The notes beneath the pieces were generated by a model, which ran no database searches, was not told where the DNA came from, and saw only the letters and a list, made by a program, of their open reading frames with translations. The position numbers and the translations under genes were made by a program. DNA of 64,000 nucleotides from Globodera rostochiensis (taxonomy: Eukaryota; Nematoda; Chromadorea; Rhabditida; Heteroderidae). This document shows, piece by piece, positions 44,723 to 56,247 of the stretch (position 1 is its first letter; every line of letters begins with the position of its first letter). The stretch lies in NCBI GenBank assembly GCA_018350325.1, contig JAEVLN010000015.1, forward strand, positions 2,191,289-2,255,288, in the 5' to 3' direction.

Positions 44723-45033
44723 CCGGTTCGTTCCCTTTTCAAAAGTTTTTTCATTATAACTTCTTACAAATCTAACGAAATCAAACATTTTCGATATCAT
44801 TCGAAAGCTTACAACTAGTAGAAGAAGCGATTGGCCAAATCTCAAAAAAGTTATGGCCATAAAACGCTTTTTTGGCCACAGGCCATAACTTTTTTGAGAT
44901 TTGGCCAATCGCTTAGCTTTTGCCTAATAAGCTTTTACTCATTACATGCTTTCGAATGATACCGAAAATGTTTGATTTGGTTAGATTTGAAATAAGTTAT
45001 AACGAAAAAACTTCAGAAAAGGGGAACGAATCG
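44723..45033. repeat. Foldback element FB3
   Basis: Arms of about 130 bp surround the centre near 44878. The inner arms AAGCGATTGGCCAAATCTCA and AAAAAAGTTATGGCC pair with GGCCATAACTTTTTTGAG and ATTTGGCCAATCGCTT. The outer arms GTTCGTTCCCTTTTC pair with AAAAGGGGAACGAA. The core is shared with FB1 and FB2 in lig-4 introns. No ORF is present. Confidence 0.88.
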
Positions 45034-45650
45034 TCCTCCGTCCCTTTTTTGCCATCAGGAGTTTATTTCAAATTCAAAATAAACGCAAATATTTAAAAAC
45101 TTGGCGATTTGTCACTAAAATTTCAAATTTTCGAGTCGCCATTTTTATCCACTAAAAAGGACAATTGAGACTTGGAAGAACACGTTAATGATTCGCTAAA
45201 TACCCAATTTATTATACCGCTGACACTTTTAATAAAGGAAAGTTTTTTTGAGAATTTGCAGTAAATTACTCTAAATTAAGTCTGTGGAATTACATAGTTT
45301 TGCGATTTTTCTTAATATTAAAAAAATGTGGTCGAGATCTTTTTTTTTTTGCTTGGTGAACGCAATGAGACCGGGGCGAACTTTCTCCCGCTCCCGGTAA
45401 AATCCCGTTGATTTTTTGACGGGAGTCCCGCGGGAGTTGGAGAAATTTTGAAAATTTCTTAAGAGTTTTAAAAAAGCAAAAGCACACGGAAGTCGATGAG
45501 TTAGTTGTTATTCGACGCGAGTGATTGCCTGATCATATTGAAAGGGAATGTTTAATTATATTCACAAAATTTGGTACCTTTTCATTAATTTAACACAAAT
45601 ATGAGCTGAATCCATACAAAATATATTGATACAGAAACAGCATATTCACC
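45034..45650. other. AT-rich non-coding segment
   Basis: 45067-45135 resembles 26031-26095 (AAAATAAAC, ATATTTAAAAA, TTGGCGAT.TGTC). I see no gene. Confidence 0.55.
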
Positions 45651-45654
45651 TTCT

Positions 45655-46256
45655 CTCCCCCAATCTCAAGGAATGAGCCCCCCCCCCTCCCCTCCCCCCC
45701 TCCACCCCTTTTTTTAAATCCCCCCCCCCGCCGATTCACTTTATGAGCTTTGCTTCCATCGCGTCGTCTTCCTTTTCCTCCCCCTCCCCCCCCCCCTTCC
45801 CCCCCCCCTTCCCCCTCCCCCCCCCCCCCCTCCCCCCCCCCCCCCCCGCTTCCCCCCCCCTTCCCCCTCCCCCCCCCCCTTCCCCCCGTGTGTGGCGCCT
45901 GTCGGCGTCCTTTTCTTCCCTTCCGCTTTGCCTTTGAAGTGTGCCGTCTTTCCATCCTCCCGCAGCCGTTTTTGCGCCGAATTCGTTGAGCAATGGAAGA
46001 TCGGCGGCTGACTAGAGGTCCTTTGATGCACCGAAAAATGTGCGAACCAAACGGAAGGAGAAAATGAATGGAGTGGCGGAGGGGGGGGGGGGGGGGGATG
46101 TGCGCGATAAAGTCTCTTCGCTTGGACATTTGCTGGACAGCACAACAATGCGTTCAAGTAATATGCTTAATGCCAATATTTTTGTTATTTATTTTCGACT
46201 TCAAAACTTTGTCTCCTCCCCCCCCCTCCGCTAGAAGACGAACTTTTCTTCGACAA

Positions 46257-46291
<35 letters not shown>

Positions 46292-47945
46292 TCTTCCAAA
46301 CGCTCCCCGCCCCCTCCCTTAGGCCTTCCGCGTGATTTATGTAGTCTTCGGCTCTGTCCTTTGATCTCTCTCTCTCTCTTCCCAGTTTTTCCTTTTTTCA
46401 CCTCCGGGAATGTGTCCGTTGCCTTAGCGAGAATTTATTTTTGGAAAAAAGTCAAATCTGAAGATCCTTCAACGACGCTAGAATGATCCACTCCCTGATT
46501 TTGTGGTTTAATCATTTAATGGCCAAATTGATCGGATCGAGATTTGCCTGTACAGCCTTTCACACCAGTAATCCGCGCATGCCCTCCACAAATGTCCAAG
46601 GCCACACTCTTCGGAGGGTGCTGATTTACGACAAATGGGCGGGGGGGGGGGATTCTATTCGCTGTTGGTTTCCCCTAAATTTGCATCCCCCACAAAACAA
46701 ATCCCTTCCGCCCCCCCCCCCCGCCGCCTGTCCTCCTCCGGACGAATGTTTGCCTTCAATGTTTGTCCTCCCGAATATTCAACGAGCATCACTTCTCCCT
46801 TAATTGTCCAGCGATTACCGTAAATTAATTGTTTTTGATGGGCACATTTTGCCAATTCCCTTTTATCTCGAATAATTGGAAGATGTAATGACCCCCCCCC
46901 CCCCCCCCCCCCCCCTTTTACTCCCCTTCTGCTGTTGCTTTTGCCATTGTTCCCCTCTCCCGTCGCTGTTGTTCATTCAATCGCCTCCGACCGTTCCGAT
47001 CATTCAAATCCCTCCCCCCCCCCTTTTTCCCCTTCCAAAAACGCGTTTGTCCGCTCTTTTCGTTCCCTCGACTTCGAAGAGAGTGAACGAAGCCAATTTC
47101 TCGTAAATTTAAAAATTTAAATGGGCACTCGGTGGTTTTTCTCAATATAAAACAAATGATAAAATTGAATGAATCACTGGTCAATCGTTGGCAAATGATA
47201 ATTGGCCCTAACGAAAGGGAAGGAAATACGGTAATATGCGCAATTCCCTCCCCAATAAAAGGGAGGGAATATTTGTTGCTGGGGGGGGGGTTTCGTTTAA
47301 TTGGTGACAATGCGAGGGGGGGAGGGGGTAATTTGTAAGCAAAAAGTCCCTTCCATTCACTCACTTTCGTCCCGCCGTATTCAGAAAAAATCGTCGGGTA
47401 ATGTGGCAATACCCGGGCCCTTTTGGGTTCTGCCGAACGAAGAGTTCAGAGTGCCGGCTTAAGTGATCATTTGAACTGTAAAGGACAAATTTCATTTGTG
47501 AGAGAAAGAAGCGGAAGTAGGCGAATGGACGACGCTCGGGGGGGGGGGGGGGGGGTCGGACGGGAGCAATTCTATTGCATTTCTGTCTGTCGGGGACCCC
47601 TCCCCCCCCCTCCCCCCTCCCCCACCCTCACTCACCTTCCCAACCCCCCCCCCCCCAAATCACCTTCTCTTCTCCTCATTCATTCGACCCTCCTCCCTCC
47701 CCAGCAGCTGGCACGCCAATCACTCGGCCCATTAAATTTTATTGCGAACCGCCGCCGCGAGGAGGACGGACGAATGGATGGGGTGGGCAGAAAACGCAAT
47801 TAGCATAATTCGGGGAGATGGGAATGGGCATTCGGTGGGGGGGGGGGCACATGAATGGGGGGGGGGGGGGGGGGGGAAACGGTAGACGACGGACGGACGG
47901 ACACCGGGACCGACCGACTCCATCAATCGATCGTCGTTCGATTTT
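45655..47945. other. C/G-homopolymer-rich intergenic DNA
   Basis: Dense C-runs at 45678-45890, about 30 Cs near 46258, about 25 Cs near 46890, and G-runs at 46080, 47540 and 47850. Between them lie ordinary stretches without coding signs. Pro-, Gly- or Lys-rich ORFs here are homopolymer artefacts. Confidence 0.65.
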
Positions 47946-47949
47946 TAAA

Positions 47950-49045
47950 AAATTCCCCCCCCCCCCTCCCCCTCCCAAGGTGCCCAATTCCCGAATTCCC
48001 CCCTCCCCTCCCCCTCCCAAAGGTGCCCAATTCCCGATTCCCCCCTCCCCTCCCCCTCCCAAAGGTGCCCAATTCCCGAATTACCCCCTCCCCCTCCCTC
48101 CCCCTCCCCCTCCCCCTCCCCCTCCCCCTCCCCCTCCCCCTCCCCCTCCCCCTCCCCTCCCCCTCCCCCTCCCCCTCCCCCTCCCCCTCCCAAAGGTGCC
48201 CAATTCCCGAATTCCCCCTCCCCTTCCCAAAGGTGACCAATTCCCGAATTCCCCCCCCCTCCCCCTCCCAAAGTGCCCAATTCCCAAATTCCCCCCCCCT
48301 CCCCCTCCCAAAGGTGCCCAATTCCCGAATTCCCCCTCCCCTCCCCCTCCCAAAGGTGCCCAATTCCCGAATTCCCCCCTCCCCTCCCCCTCCAAAGGTG
48401 CCCAATTCCCGAATTACCCCCTCCCCCTCCCCCTCCCCCTCCCCCTCCCCTCCCCCTCCCCCTCCCCCTCCCCCTCCCCCTCCCCCTCCCCCTCCCCCTC
48501 CCAAAGGTGCCAATTCCCGAATTCCCCCCTCCCCTTCCCAAAGGTGACCAATTCCCGAATTCCCCCCCCCTCCCCCTCCCAAAGGTGCCCAATTCCCGAA
48601 TTCCCCCCCTCCCCCCTCTCCTTCCCAAGGTGCCCAATTCCCGAATTCCCCCCCCCCCTCCCCCTCCCAAAGGTGCCCAATTCCCGATTCCCCCCCCTCC
48701 CCCTCCCCCTCCCCCTCCCCCTCCCCCTCCCCCCTCCCCCTCCCCTCCCAAAGGTGCCCAATTCCCGAATTCCCCCCTCCCCTTCCCAAAGGTGACCAAT
48801 TCCCAATTCCCCCCCCCCCCTCCCCCTCCCAAAGGTGCCCAATTCCCGAATTCCCCCCTCCCCTCCCAAAGGTGACCAATTCCCGAATTCCCCCCCCCCC
48901 CCCCTCCCCCTCCCAAAGGTGCCAATTCCCGAATTCCCCCCCCCCTCCCCCTCCCAAAGGTGCCCAATTCCCGAATTCCCCCCCTCCCCCTCCCAAAGGT
49001 GCCCAATTCCCAAATTCCCCCCCCCTCCCCCTCCCAAAGGCCCCC
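47950..49045 (+). repeat. CCCAATTCCCGAATTCCCC / CCCTCC tandem array
   Basis: About 27 copies of AAAGGTGCCCAATTCCCGAA plus TTCCCC alternate with variable (CCCCCT)n stretches, which give two long pure runs (48085-48190, 48415-48500) and shorter ones. Variants include GGTGACCAATTCCC. The long ORFs on both strands are repeat-derived. Confidence 0.95.
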
Positions 49046-49322
49046 CCCCTTTGTTGTCACCCGCCCCCCCCCCCTCCTCAAATCCCATTCTAAAGCCATA
49101 AATCGGAGGCATAAACCTTCCTCGTTCGCTTCGCTTCGTCTTCTTCGCAAACAATCAAGCCCTCCCCCCCCCTCCCCCCCCACCCCCCCCACCCCCCCCC
49201 CCCTCATTGACGTGTTTGCTTCCTCCTGGGTGGTCCAGCATTGTTGCACGTACAAAACTCGACTCGGCCTCTTCTATCCTCTAGCCACATGGTCATCATT
49301 GCGTCTGGATGTTTCAATTCAA

Positions 49323-50010
49323 ACGATTCCCCTCTTCTTCTTCCTCTCCTTTTCTTCTTCCTCTCCTTTTCTTCTTCCTCTCCTTTTCTTCTTCCTCTCC
49401 TTTTCTTCTTCCTCTCCTTTTCTTCTTCCTTTCTTCTTCTTCTCTTCCTCTTCCTCTTCCTCTTCCTCTTCCTCTTCCTCTTCCTCTTCCTCTTCCTCTT
49501 CCTCTTCCTCTTCCTCTTCCTCTTCCTCTTCCTCTTCCTCTTCCTCTTCCTCTTCCTCTTCCTCTTCCTCTTCCTCTTCCTCTTCCTCTTCCTCTTCCTC
49601 TTCCTCTTCCTCTTCCTCTTCCTCTTCCTCTTCCTCTTCCTCTTCCTCTTCCTCTTCCTCTTCCTCTTCCTCTTCCTCTTCCTCTCCTCTTCCTCTTCCT
49701 CTTCCTCTTCCTCTTCCTCTTCCTCTTCCTCTTCCTCTTCCTCTTCCTCTTCCTCTTCCTCTTCCTCTTCCTCTTCCTCTTCCTCTTCCTCTTCCTCTTC
49801 CTCTTCCTCTTCCTCTTCCTCTTCCTCTTCCTCTTCCTCTTCCTCTTCCTCTTCCTCTTCCTCTTCCTCTTCCTCTTCCTCTTCCTCTTCCTCTTCCTCT
49901 TCCTCTTCCTCTTCCTCTTCCTCTTCCTCTTCCTCTTCCTCTTCCTCTTCCTCTTCCTCTTCCTCTTCCTCTTCCTCTTCCTCTTCCTCTTCCTCTTCTT
50001 CTTCTTCAAT
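49323..50010 (+). repeat. (CCTCTT)n hexanucleotide microsatellite, about 560 bp
   Basis: Five imperfect CTTTTCTTCTTCCTCTC units (49330-49430) lead into an almost pure CCTCTT array from about 49440 to 49995. It has about 93 copies with a single 2-base deletion at 49683. It is pure pyrimidine on the + strand and ends about 320 bp upstream of the egl-5 ATG. Confidence 0.98.
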
Positions 50011-50316
50011 CTTTTCCTTTTTCTTCTTCTTCGTCACCTCTCTTCACCGTCGCTTCCTTTTCCCTCGGCGCCGCTTTTGTTTGAATTCTTTGAAGTTCGC
50101 CGTCACCCCTTTCGGCTCCTTTTCTTTCCAGCCGGTTTGTGTCCCCACAAAAACCGGGGGTTGGGGTGAATGGAAGCGACGGCATACGGTAGGGGGGGGG
50201 GTGGGGGGCGGGCGGAGCGTTTCTTCAATTCGTCTCTTTCCTCCGTCATCATTCGTCCCCACACCTCCCCCCCCCCCACTCTTTCAGCTTATTCACTTCG
50301 ACTTCCTCCCCTTCCC

Positions 50317-52813
50317 ATGAATGATTCGGTCGGCTCAAAGACGGAACTGTCCGACTTCTCGTCGCGCCCCTGCAACCCTTCCGGCGCTTTTGCATCCGCC
50401 GATCCATTGCATTGCTTGGAGCAAATTAGCAACTTGCCGGAGAACGGTCAGCACTTAGCAGGGAAATGGCCAATTTTGGAAGATTTATGTGCTCTCCTCC
50501 CCACCTCCCCGCCTTAGCCTCAGTCACCTCGGCGGGAAGTGTTGCGGTCCGTCAGGAATTGGGCAATTTGGTGTAGCGGCGGGGTATATGCCATTCCCCG
50601 TCCCCAAACCATCGATCCCCCCCCCATTCGCCAAGGGCCATTAAGGATGGGAAATGGGTGGAGTCCCCCCCCCCCCTCTCATTTTATGGGATTGGGCTGA
50701 ACTGAGCTGACCATCACCGCAAAGTTCAATCCCTCCCTGCCTCCACCTTCAATCACTCACATAAAGAACGGAATTGCTTCACTTTAAACGGCGATAATTT
50801 CCGCAATTCATTTGCCCCCCTGTCCCCCCCCCCCTCTCCAACCCCCCAACTCCCCCCCCCTCTCCCAACCCCCCAACCCCCCCCCCCCTTTCCCAACCTT
50901 CCCGCCTAACTCCCCCCCCCCCCCTCTTTCCCTCCCCCTCTCCCAACCCCCCCTCCCCCCCCCCTTCCTCTCCCAACCCCCCCCCCCCACCCCCCCCCCA
51001 ACTTCCTCCCCCCTTCTCTCCCAACCCCCCTCCTCCCCCCCCCCTCTCCCAACTCCCCAACTCCCCCCCCCTCTCCAACCCCCCACCCCCCCCCTTTCCC
51101 AACCCTTCCCGCCTAACTCCCCCCCCCCCTCTTCCCTCCCCCTCTCCCAACCCCCCCCTCCTCCCCCCTTCCTCTCCCAACCCCCCTCCTCCCCCCACTC
51201 TCTCTGAGCCACCACATTCACCCGACCCGGCTGACAAAGTCAAGTTTAACCTGCACAAAACTAGAGAGTTGTTACATTTTCGGCCGACGGCGTGCGGTGT
51301 CGCATTCGTTCGTTTAGGTCTCGGCCCCAACCACCACAACCCGGGCAGTGCCGCCGCCTTCCCGACTGTTGCCCCAAACTATGGACAATACCACCAATTG
51401 GCTTGTGCTTATGCCGCCAGTCTGCAATTTGGACAGTTTGTCGCCAACGGAAATGGTAATGAGACAGCGAATTCGGTTTTGGAGGGGCTTTACTCCGGAG
51501 AGTTTGGGTTGGACCTCCGCGTCCCATTTCGATTTTCCTTTGCCATTCATTCCATAATGCCAATAAAACACCCGCCGAATCCGTCGTCCTTCCTAACCAC
51601 CAGCACAAAAAATAGCCAACTCTTCCAATTACAAAAAAGCAAAAAAGCCCCCATTCCCTCTCCCACCCCTCTCCATTCATCTCCTCTTCCATTCGTCCCC
51701 CCCCCTCCGAATCCATCCATTTTGCCGTGCCATCTCCAAATCTGGCAAGGCAAGTACGGTATGAAGGAAGCTGGCAAGGAAGAAAAGGGGCTAAATTTGG
51801 AGAAAATGAATGTGAATTTCCGAACACCCAAATAATCTGGGCTAAGTAAATGAGCATTTTTATGTATCCATTTTTACTCGACTGGGTGAAGCGGGCAAAT
51901 GCAACCGCCGACCTTCCCCGTCCCCTCATTCAGTTGACCCGTCGACGGGCATCGGTTGTGTGAAGAAGAGCAGCGGGAGGCAGACTTACACTCCGGATCA
52001 GGTCCGCCAATTCCGGGCTGGGAGGTGACGATGCCCTCAAAAAGGCGAATTGCAGAAACGGAGGTTGGAGGAAATGTTCCAAAGCTCCGCCTATGTGTCC
52101 AAGGCACAACGACAGCATTTGGCCGATGTTACCAAACTGAGCGACAAACAAATCAAAATTTGGTTCCAAAACAGGCGGATGAAGGTACAAAAGGGTCGGA
52201 ATCGGGGATAAGTCTGAAGCGTAGAGGAAGAAGCAGGAGACGGGCGTGGGGCAGCAGTCGCAGCACCACCAGGGCGACGGGGGCGCGTCCACGTCGCCGT
52301 CGCAGCAGCAAAGTCCGGCCGACTCCTCCTTTATGGCAGTGGAAGCGAACGGAGTGAAGAGCGAACCGGAGAACGGCGGATGCGGGGGAGGCGAACAGGT
52401 GAAAGGCTTTTAGTATTTCCATACCCCGACTCGTTCCCCTCAAAAATGCCAGAATAACTCCCCCCCCCCCGACCCCCCACAATGTTCAGCATCATCACAT
52501 GCATGGCACACCGCTGGTGTTCAAAGCGGACCCGAGAGGAACAAAAGTTGACTCGGAACATCCCCAGCAGGGCCCCTCCATCCATCCGCTCGGCACCGTC
52601 CCACAGCCCCACGGCACATGCTTGCCTTCCGCCACCGCCCCGCCGCTCACGGCAATGCCATTCTTCAATTATTATCAATACGGTGGCACCGGCTATGGAC
52701 AGCACTTGTCCTCTTACTACCCCACAAGCATGTTCGGCATGAACACGGCGGCACAAACAGCAACATGGCCCGGCATGGAAGGGGGCAACGGATACATCAG
52801 AGGACAATTATGA
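50317..52813 (+). CDS. egl-5: Posterior-group Hox homeodomain protein, EGL-5-like
   Basis: A posterior (Abdominal-B related) Hox transcription factor. Six exons join in phase: 50317-50446, 51318-51455, 51934-52001, 52056-52184, 52225-52398, 52490-52813, giving 320 residues. The ATG at 50317 (MNDSVGSKTELSDFSS) gives a phase-1 exon that fits the next acceptor. The homeodomain (about 101-160) reads [49 protein letters not shown]. Spacing to LEE.F is exactly that of a 60-residue homeodomain. YVSKAQR and the lack of an YPWM hexapeptide point to the posterior class; within it egl-5 is my best choice, with nob-1/php-3 as alternatives. The homeobox holds a 54-bp and, at its end, a 40-bp intron. The C-terminus is rich in His, Gln, Gly and Tyr (HHHMHGTPLVF, YQYGGTGYGQHLSSYY). 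The large exons of this tail are typical of Hox activation regions. Confidence 0.88.
50810..51205 (+). repeat. C-rich CCCCAACTCC-type repeat in egl-5 intron 1
   Basis: C-runs of 6-11 bases alternate with TCTCCCAACC, TTTCCCAACC or CTAACTCC. Part of the array (50855-50960) recurs at 51055-51160. It fills much of the 871-bp first intron. Confidence 0.9.
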
Positions 52814-53099
52814 CGAAAACGGAACGAAATGAAAAGAGCTTCAGATTCACCCAGTTAGGGCTGTCGGTCTCGAATTTTTTCCAAACCTAACAGACTTTCG
52901 CGAATCCTATTGCGAACCGGCTTTCTAGTTTGAATTTGAATCGGCAAATTCTCGACCGAGAACCCAACCATCGAATTACAATCAACATTGTTTATAGAAC
53001 GAACGCTTCAAACATTTCTTAGAGTTTTCGGAACTCGAAAAATAAGACAAATTGAGGAAGGAATGTGCCTTCGGGGTTTGTTTTTCTTTGGTCACTTTT
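52814..53099. other. Convergent gap between egl-5 and the RS-domain gene
   Basis: These 286 bp must contain both 3' UTRs and poly(A) sites. I see no other feature. Confidence 0.5.
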
Positions 53100-56000
53100 T
53101 TATTTGGACTCGTCTTCTGATGACCCGGAGAGTAGTTGATCGGTGCGACGGCCCAAAATGCGTTTCTCCGCCTGCAAAAATAAATTTATTCCGCGCCATT
53201 TAAATGATCAGTGACTGCCACCTCTCTGAGCTGTGTCCAATTCCATTTGTGCGTACTTTTCTTCAGCAAAAGCTCCGCGATTTGTAACTTCAGTTGGTCA
53301 TATCTTGAAGTATCAGAGTAATCAAACAATTTTTGCTATTCTCAAGTTCTTTTTACCTTTCCCTCTCTTGGTCCTTGCACTGCTTGATCAGCTCGAGGTT
53401 GCCTGAACCCAATGCCTGAAGGGATTGGTTAGGTTCAAAAAGTGCGCGATGGCGTCTTTGGACACTTGCCACTCACAGACCATTTTTTGGTGTCAAAAGA
53501 ATACTGAGAATATACATCAAAACACCTCTTCAGCGGTAAATGGACCTCGACGTTCTACCACGACTTTGGCTGGGTCCGAAGCAAAACTTTCCGCCGTCTT
53601 CGTCGGAGATGCCGTCGTCGCCCCATTTGCCCCCTTTTCGGATTTATCCGGCAATTCTGCAGGGGGTATTTCGTGCTTTGTGTTTATGTGCTGGTCCTTG
53701 GACAGGTCCAACACGGGTTGCTTGTCATCTTCCTCCGACATTTCCATGTCGGAATTGTGGGACGAATGCTCCAGCTAAAAAAATTGTGAGAATAATAAAC
53801 GCGGAAAATAACTAAATCTACAGATGCTGGAGGTTTTGGTCCGTATTCCATCGTTTCATCCAACGCATCGCCGTCAGTCAATTGGGGGTTGGAGGGCGCT
53901 GCAGTTGTGGAAAGACTTCTTGCGATAATTCGATCCCGAATACGCTCCTCCTCTTCGTTCCGGTCGTTTGTGAAGGAGCGCGACTGAGATCGGGATTTGG
54001 CGGTCGAATGAGAGTAAGACGACGCAGAGGAAGAGGAGGAGGAAGTTGAGCGGGAGGAATTGGACGTCGAACGCCTTCGGCGATCCTTTTTTCCTGACAC
54101 GCGCTTTGGACTGCGTCGATAAGACCGTGAGCGGGACCTCGATGACCGAGAACGGGATGACGAAGAGTAAGACGAAGAAGAACTGTCGCGCCTCCGTCTT
54201 TTCGCTGAACGACTTCGAGTCGGACGCCTCTAAAAAGATTTCAAACAACCCCACAACTCATCTCAGACTCCGATTCCAAACCGTTCTTCGGTCTCTGCCC
54301 CGACTGTTCTCTCTGCTCATCTCGCGACTCCTCTTTCTGCTTTCTGTTCCCACTTTTATGTCCTCTTTGCCTCTTTTCCCGCTTTCTCCGCTTAACTCTC
54401 TGCTCCTCTTCTTTTCATCCAAGTCGCCTCCTCTCGGCTTTTCATTACTCTTTTTCACCGCTTCCTTTGGCGGTTGGATGTCATTCTTTTTGTTCTCTTC
54501 GTTGGCTTTCTTCGAATTCTGTGCCGCTGGCGGCACCACCATTTTTGCAGACTTAAGTTGTGCTTTGAGCAGTTTCTTACGCTTTTCCTCTCTGTCCTCC
54601 CCGGAAGCTGCGCCATTTGTCGTTTGCTTCGCATTTTGATCAGACGCCGAATGCTGTCCCACCTGAACGGAAGGCTTTCACTTAGAGAGGGGTGTAAACG
54701 GCTTCGAATCAACGAGGAGACGCACCATTTGGCCCGGCAAGTCGACATCTTCGGGTCTGACACGACGAACACGCTGCAACATTTCCATGTCGGCAGCGAA
54801 AAATGCACTCTGTTGCTCCAAATTCAGTGGGTGGAACATCTTAACGGAAAACAGCCAATGTTGGAAGCTAATCGGACTACTTTACACATGGAAAAGGCTG
54901 TTAGACGATTCCTATAATGAAGTCCAACCGTTTTGCATGCATTTTTGTCTAAAAACTCCATTTATATGCTGCCCACCGGTCAAATATGGAAATCTCGGCC
55001 AAACTGTCGAATAGTTCGCATCCAAAACATTTTTGGCCAAAGACTGACCGAATTCATTGCCGAATAATTTCCTGCAGGGATGGCGGCTTCTGCAGCAACC
55101 AGTTGCTGTTGTTGGTGGTAGAAGTTGCGTGCCTGTTCCTTGTAGTACTTCTTCCACTGCTTCCATTCCCCCATTGAAATTGGCGTGACACCGTCGGAGG
55201 CGATGTGAATCAGCACCTTTCCGTCTCTATCGCGTGGAATCACCAAATTGCCAAATTCGTCCTTGGGCACAACGCGAGTGCCTGAGAAAGGGGGAGGGTA
55301 AATGACAAAATGGGGCAGTAAATAAACGCTGGATTGGGTTGGTCATTAGATTTTTAGTAATTTTATGAATTTTACCATCGTCTGTAAGCGCCGGTATTGG
55401 GCAATTTGTCTCATCGACTGGAAATATGAAGGCGCCCGATTTGTCGACGGGAAATATCGGCTGGTCTTAAAATTTCCGATAAATTTGCTTCCCAAAAGTG
55501 TGCCTTTCTTACCATTTGCATCCAATGGCACTATTGGTTTGTTCTGATCATTTCTTGGGAAAATTGGTTCGTCCGTATCATCTGAAATCAACTCGAGGTT
55601 TTACATAATAACGATCATTTAGAGTTCGGTGACTTCCATAATCGTTGTCAAACCAAGCCAAAAGCGAACTCACCAACAGGAAATGTTGGCAACCCTTTCT
55701 CATGGTCCCATGGAAAAATCGGAAGTGATCGCTCATCAATGGGAAAGAACGGCGAGCCTTTCTCATCTTTAGGCAGAATGTAGAGGCCTTTCTCATTCTT
55801 AGGGAATACCTAAAGGTTTGTAAGCCAAACAAATAAAGGACTCCCCCCTCCTCCGCCCATACCGGCTTTCCCTGGTGATCAAATCGAATCCCGAACCGTG
55901 CCACGTTCCTCAACGCGTTGTGCGCTTTCTCCGCGTGCTTCGGCCGCGGTTTCTCCGTTTGCTTTTCCGACACAACCGAAGCCATGGGCTCAAACGCCCC

Positions 56001-56247
56001 TTTTTCCTCATTGAGCACAAACCAAAAGCCTGCAGAGTCCAAACAGAACTGGCGCCCGCTTTGGGCATCTTTGTAGTAGCGAAAGCCATTCGATTCACAA
56101 ACGAATTCGAGGTTTTGGATTTGAAGATTCGTTTCTATTTCGGGCTGTTGGATCTAAAGCCAGCAATGTTTTGAGAATTTGAACTCTTAAATTCAGCTAC
56201 AAATAACATACCTTTGCTTTCACATTGCTAATTTCTGTTTCCGACAT
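53100..56247 (-). CDS. RS-domain protein with repeated P-x-D-x-x-G motifs, function unknown
   Basis: I do not recognise the family. Fourteen exons join in phase: 56212-56247, 55863-56153, 55674-55809, 55513-55581, 55376-55465, 55049-55281, 54726-54839, 54282-54662, 53822-54229, 53526-53774, 53477-53503, 53357-53415, 53222-53303, 53100-53171, giving 748 residues. Order of parts: MSETEIS start; a region with FRYYKDAQSGRQFCLDSAGF; about ten short repeats of the type FP.D..G.P (VFPKNEKG, ILPKDEKG, FFPIDE, PIFPVDKSG, VIPRDRDG); EWKQWKKYYKEQARNFYH; a Lys/Glu-rich stretch; an RS domain (RSRSSRSRSRSYRRSP) followed by Ser-rich sequence; an acidic segment; a C-terminal coiled coil with HKWNWTQLREAEKRILGRR. 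RS domains occur in nuclear pre-mRNA splicing proteins, so a nuclear RNA-processing role is the reasonable inference. The FP.D repeats are the unusual part. Introns are mostly 40-90 bp. Confidence 0.85.

Noticed and set aside
47818..50320. Pro-, Ser-, Leu-, Glu- or Lys-rich ORFs over the CCCAATTCCC and CCTCTT arrays
   Set aside because: Simple translations of C-rich and hexanucleotide repeats in several frames.
16220..51760. Recurring TACCGTA/TACGGTA heptamer as a regulatory motif
   Set aside because: I noticed about eight copies, which is about the number expected by chance for a heptamer on both strands of 64 kb.
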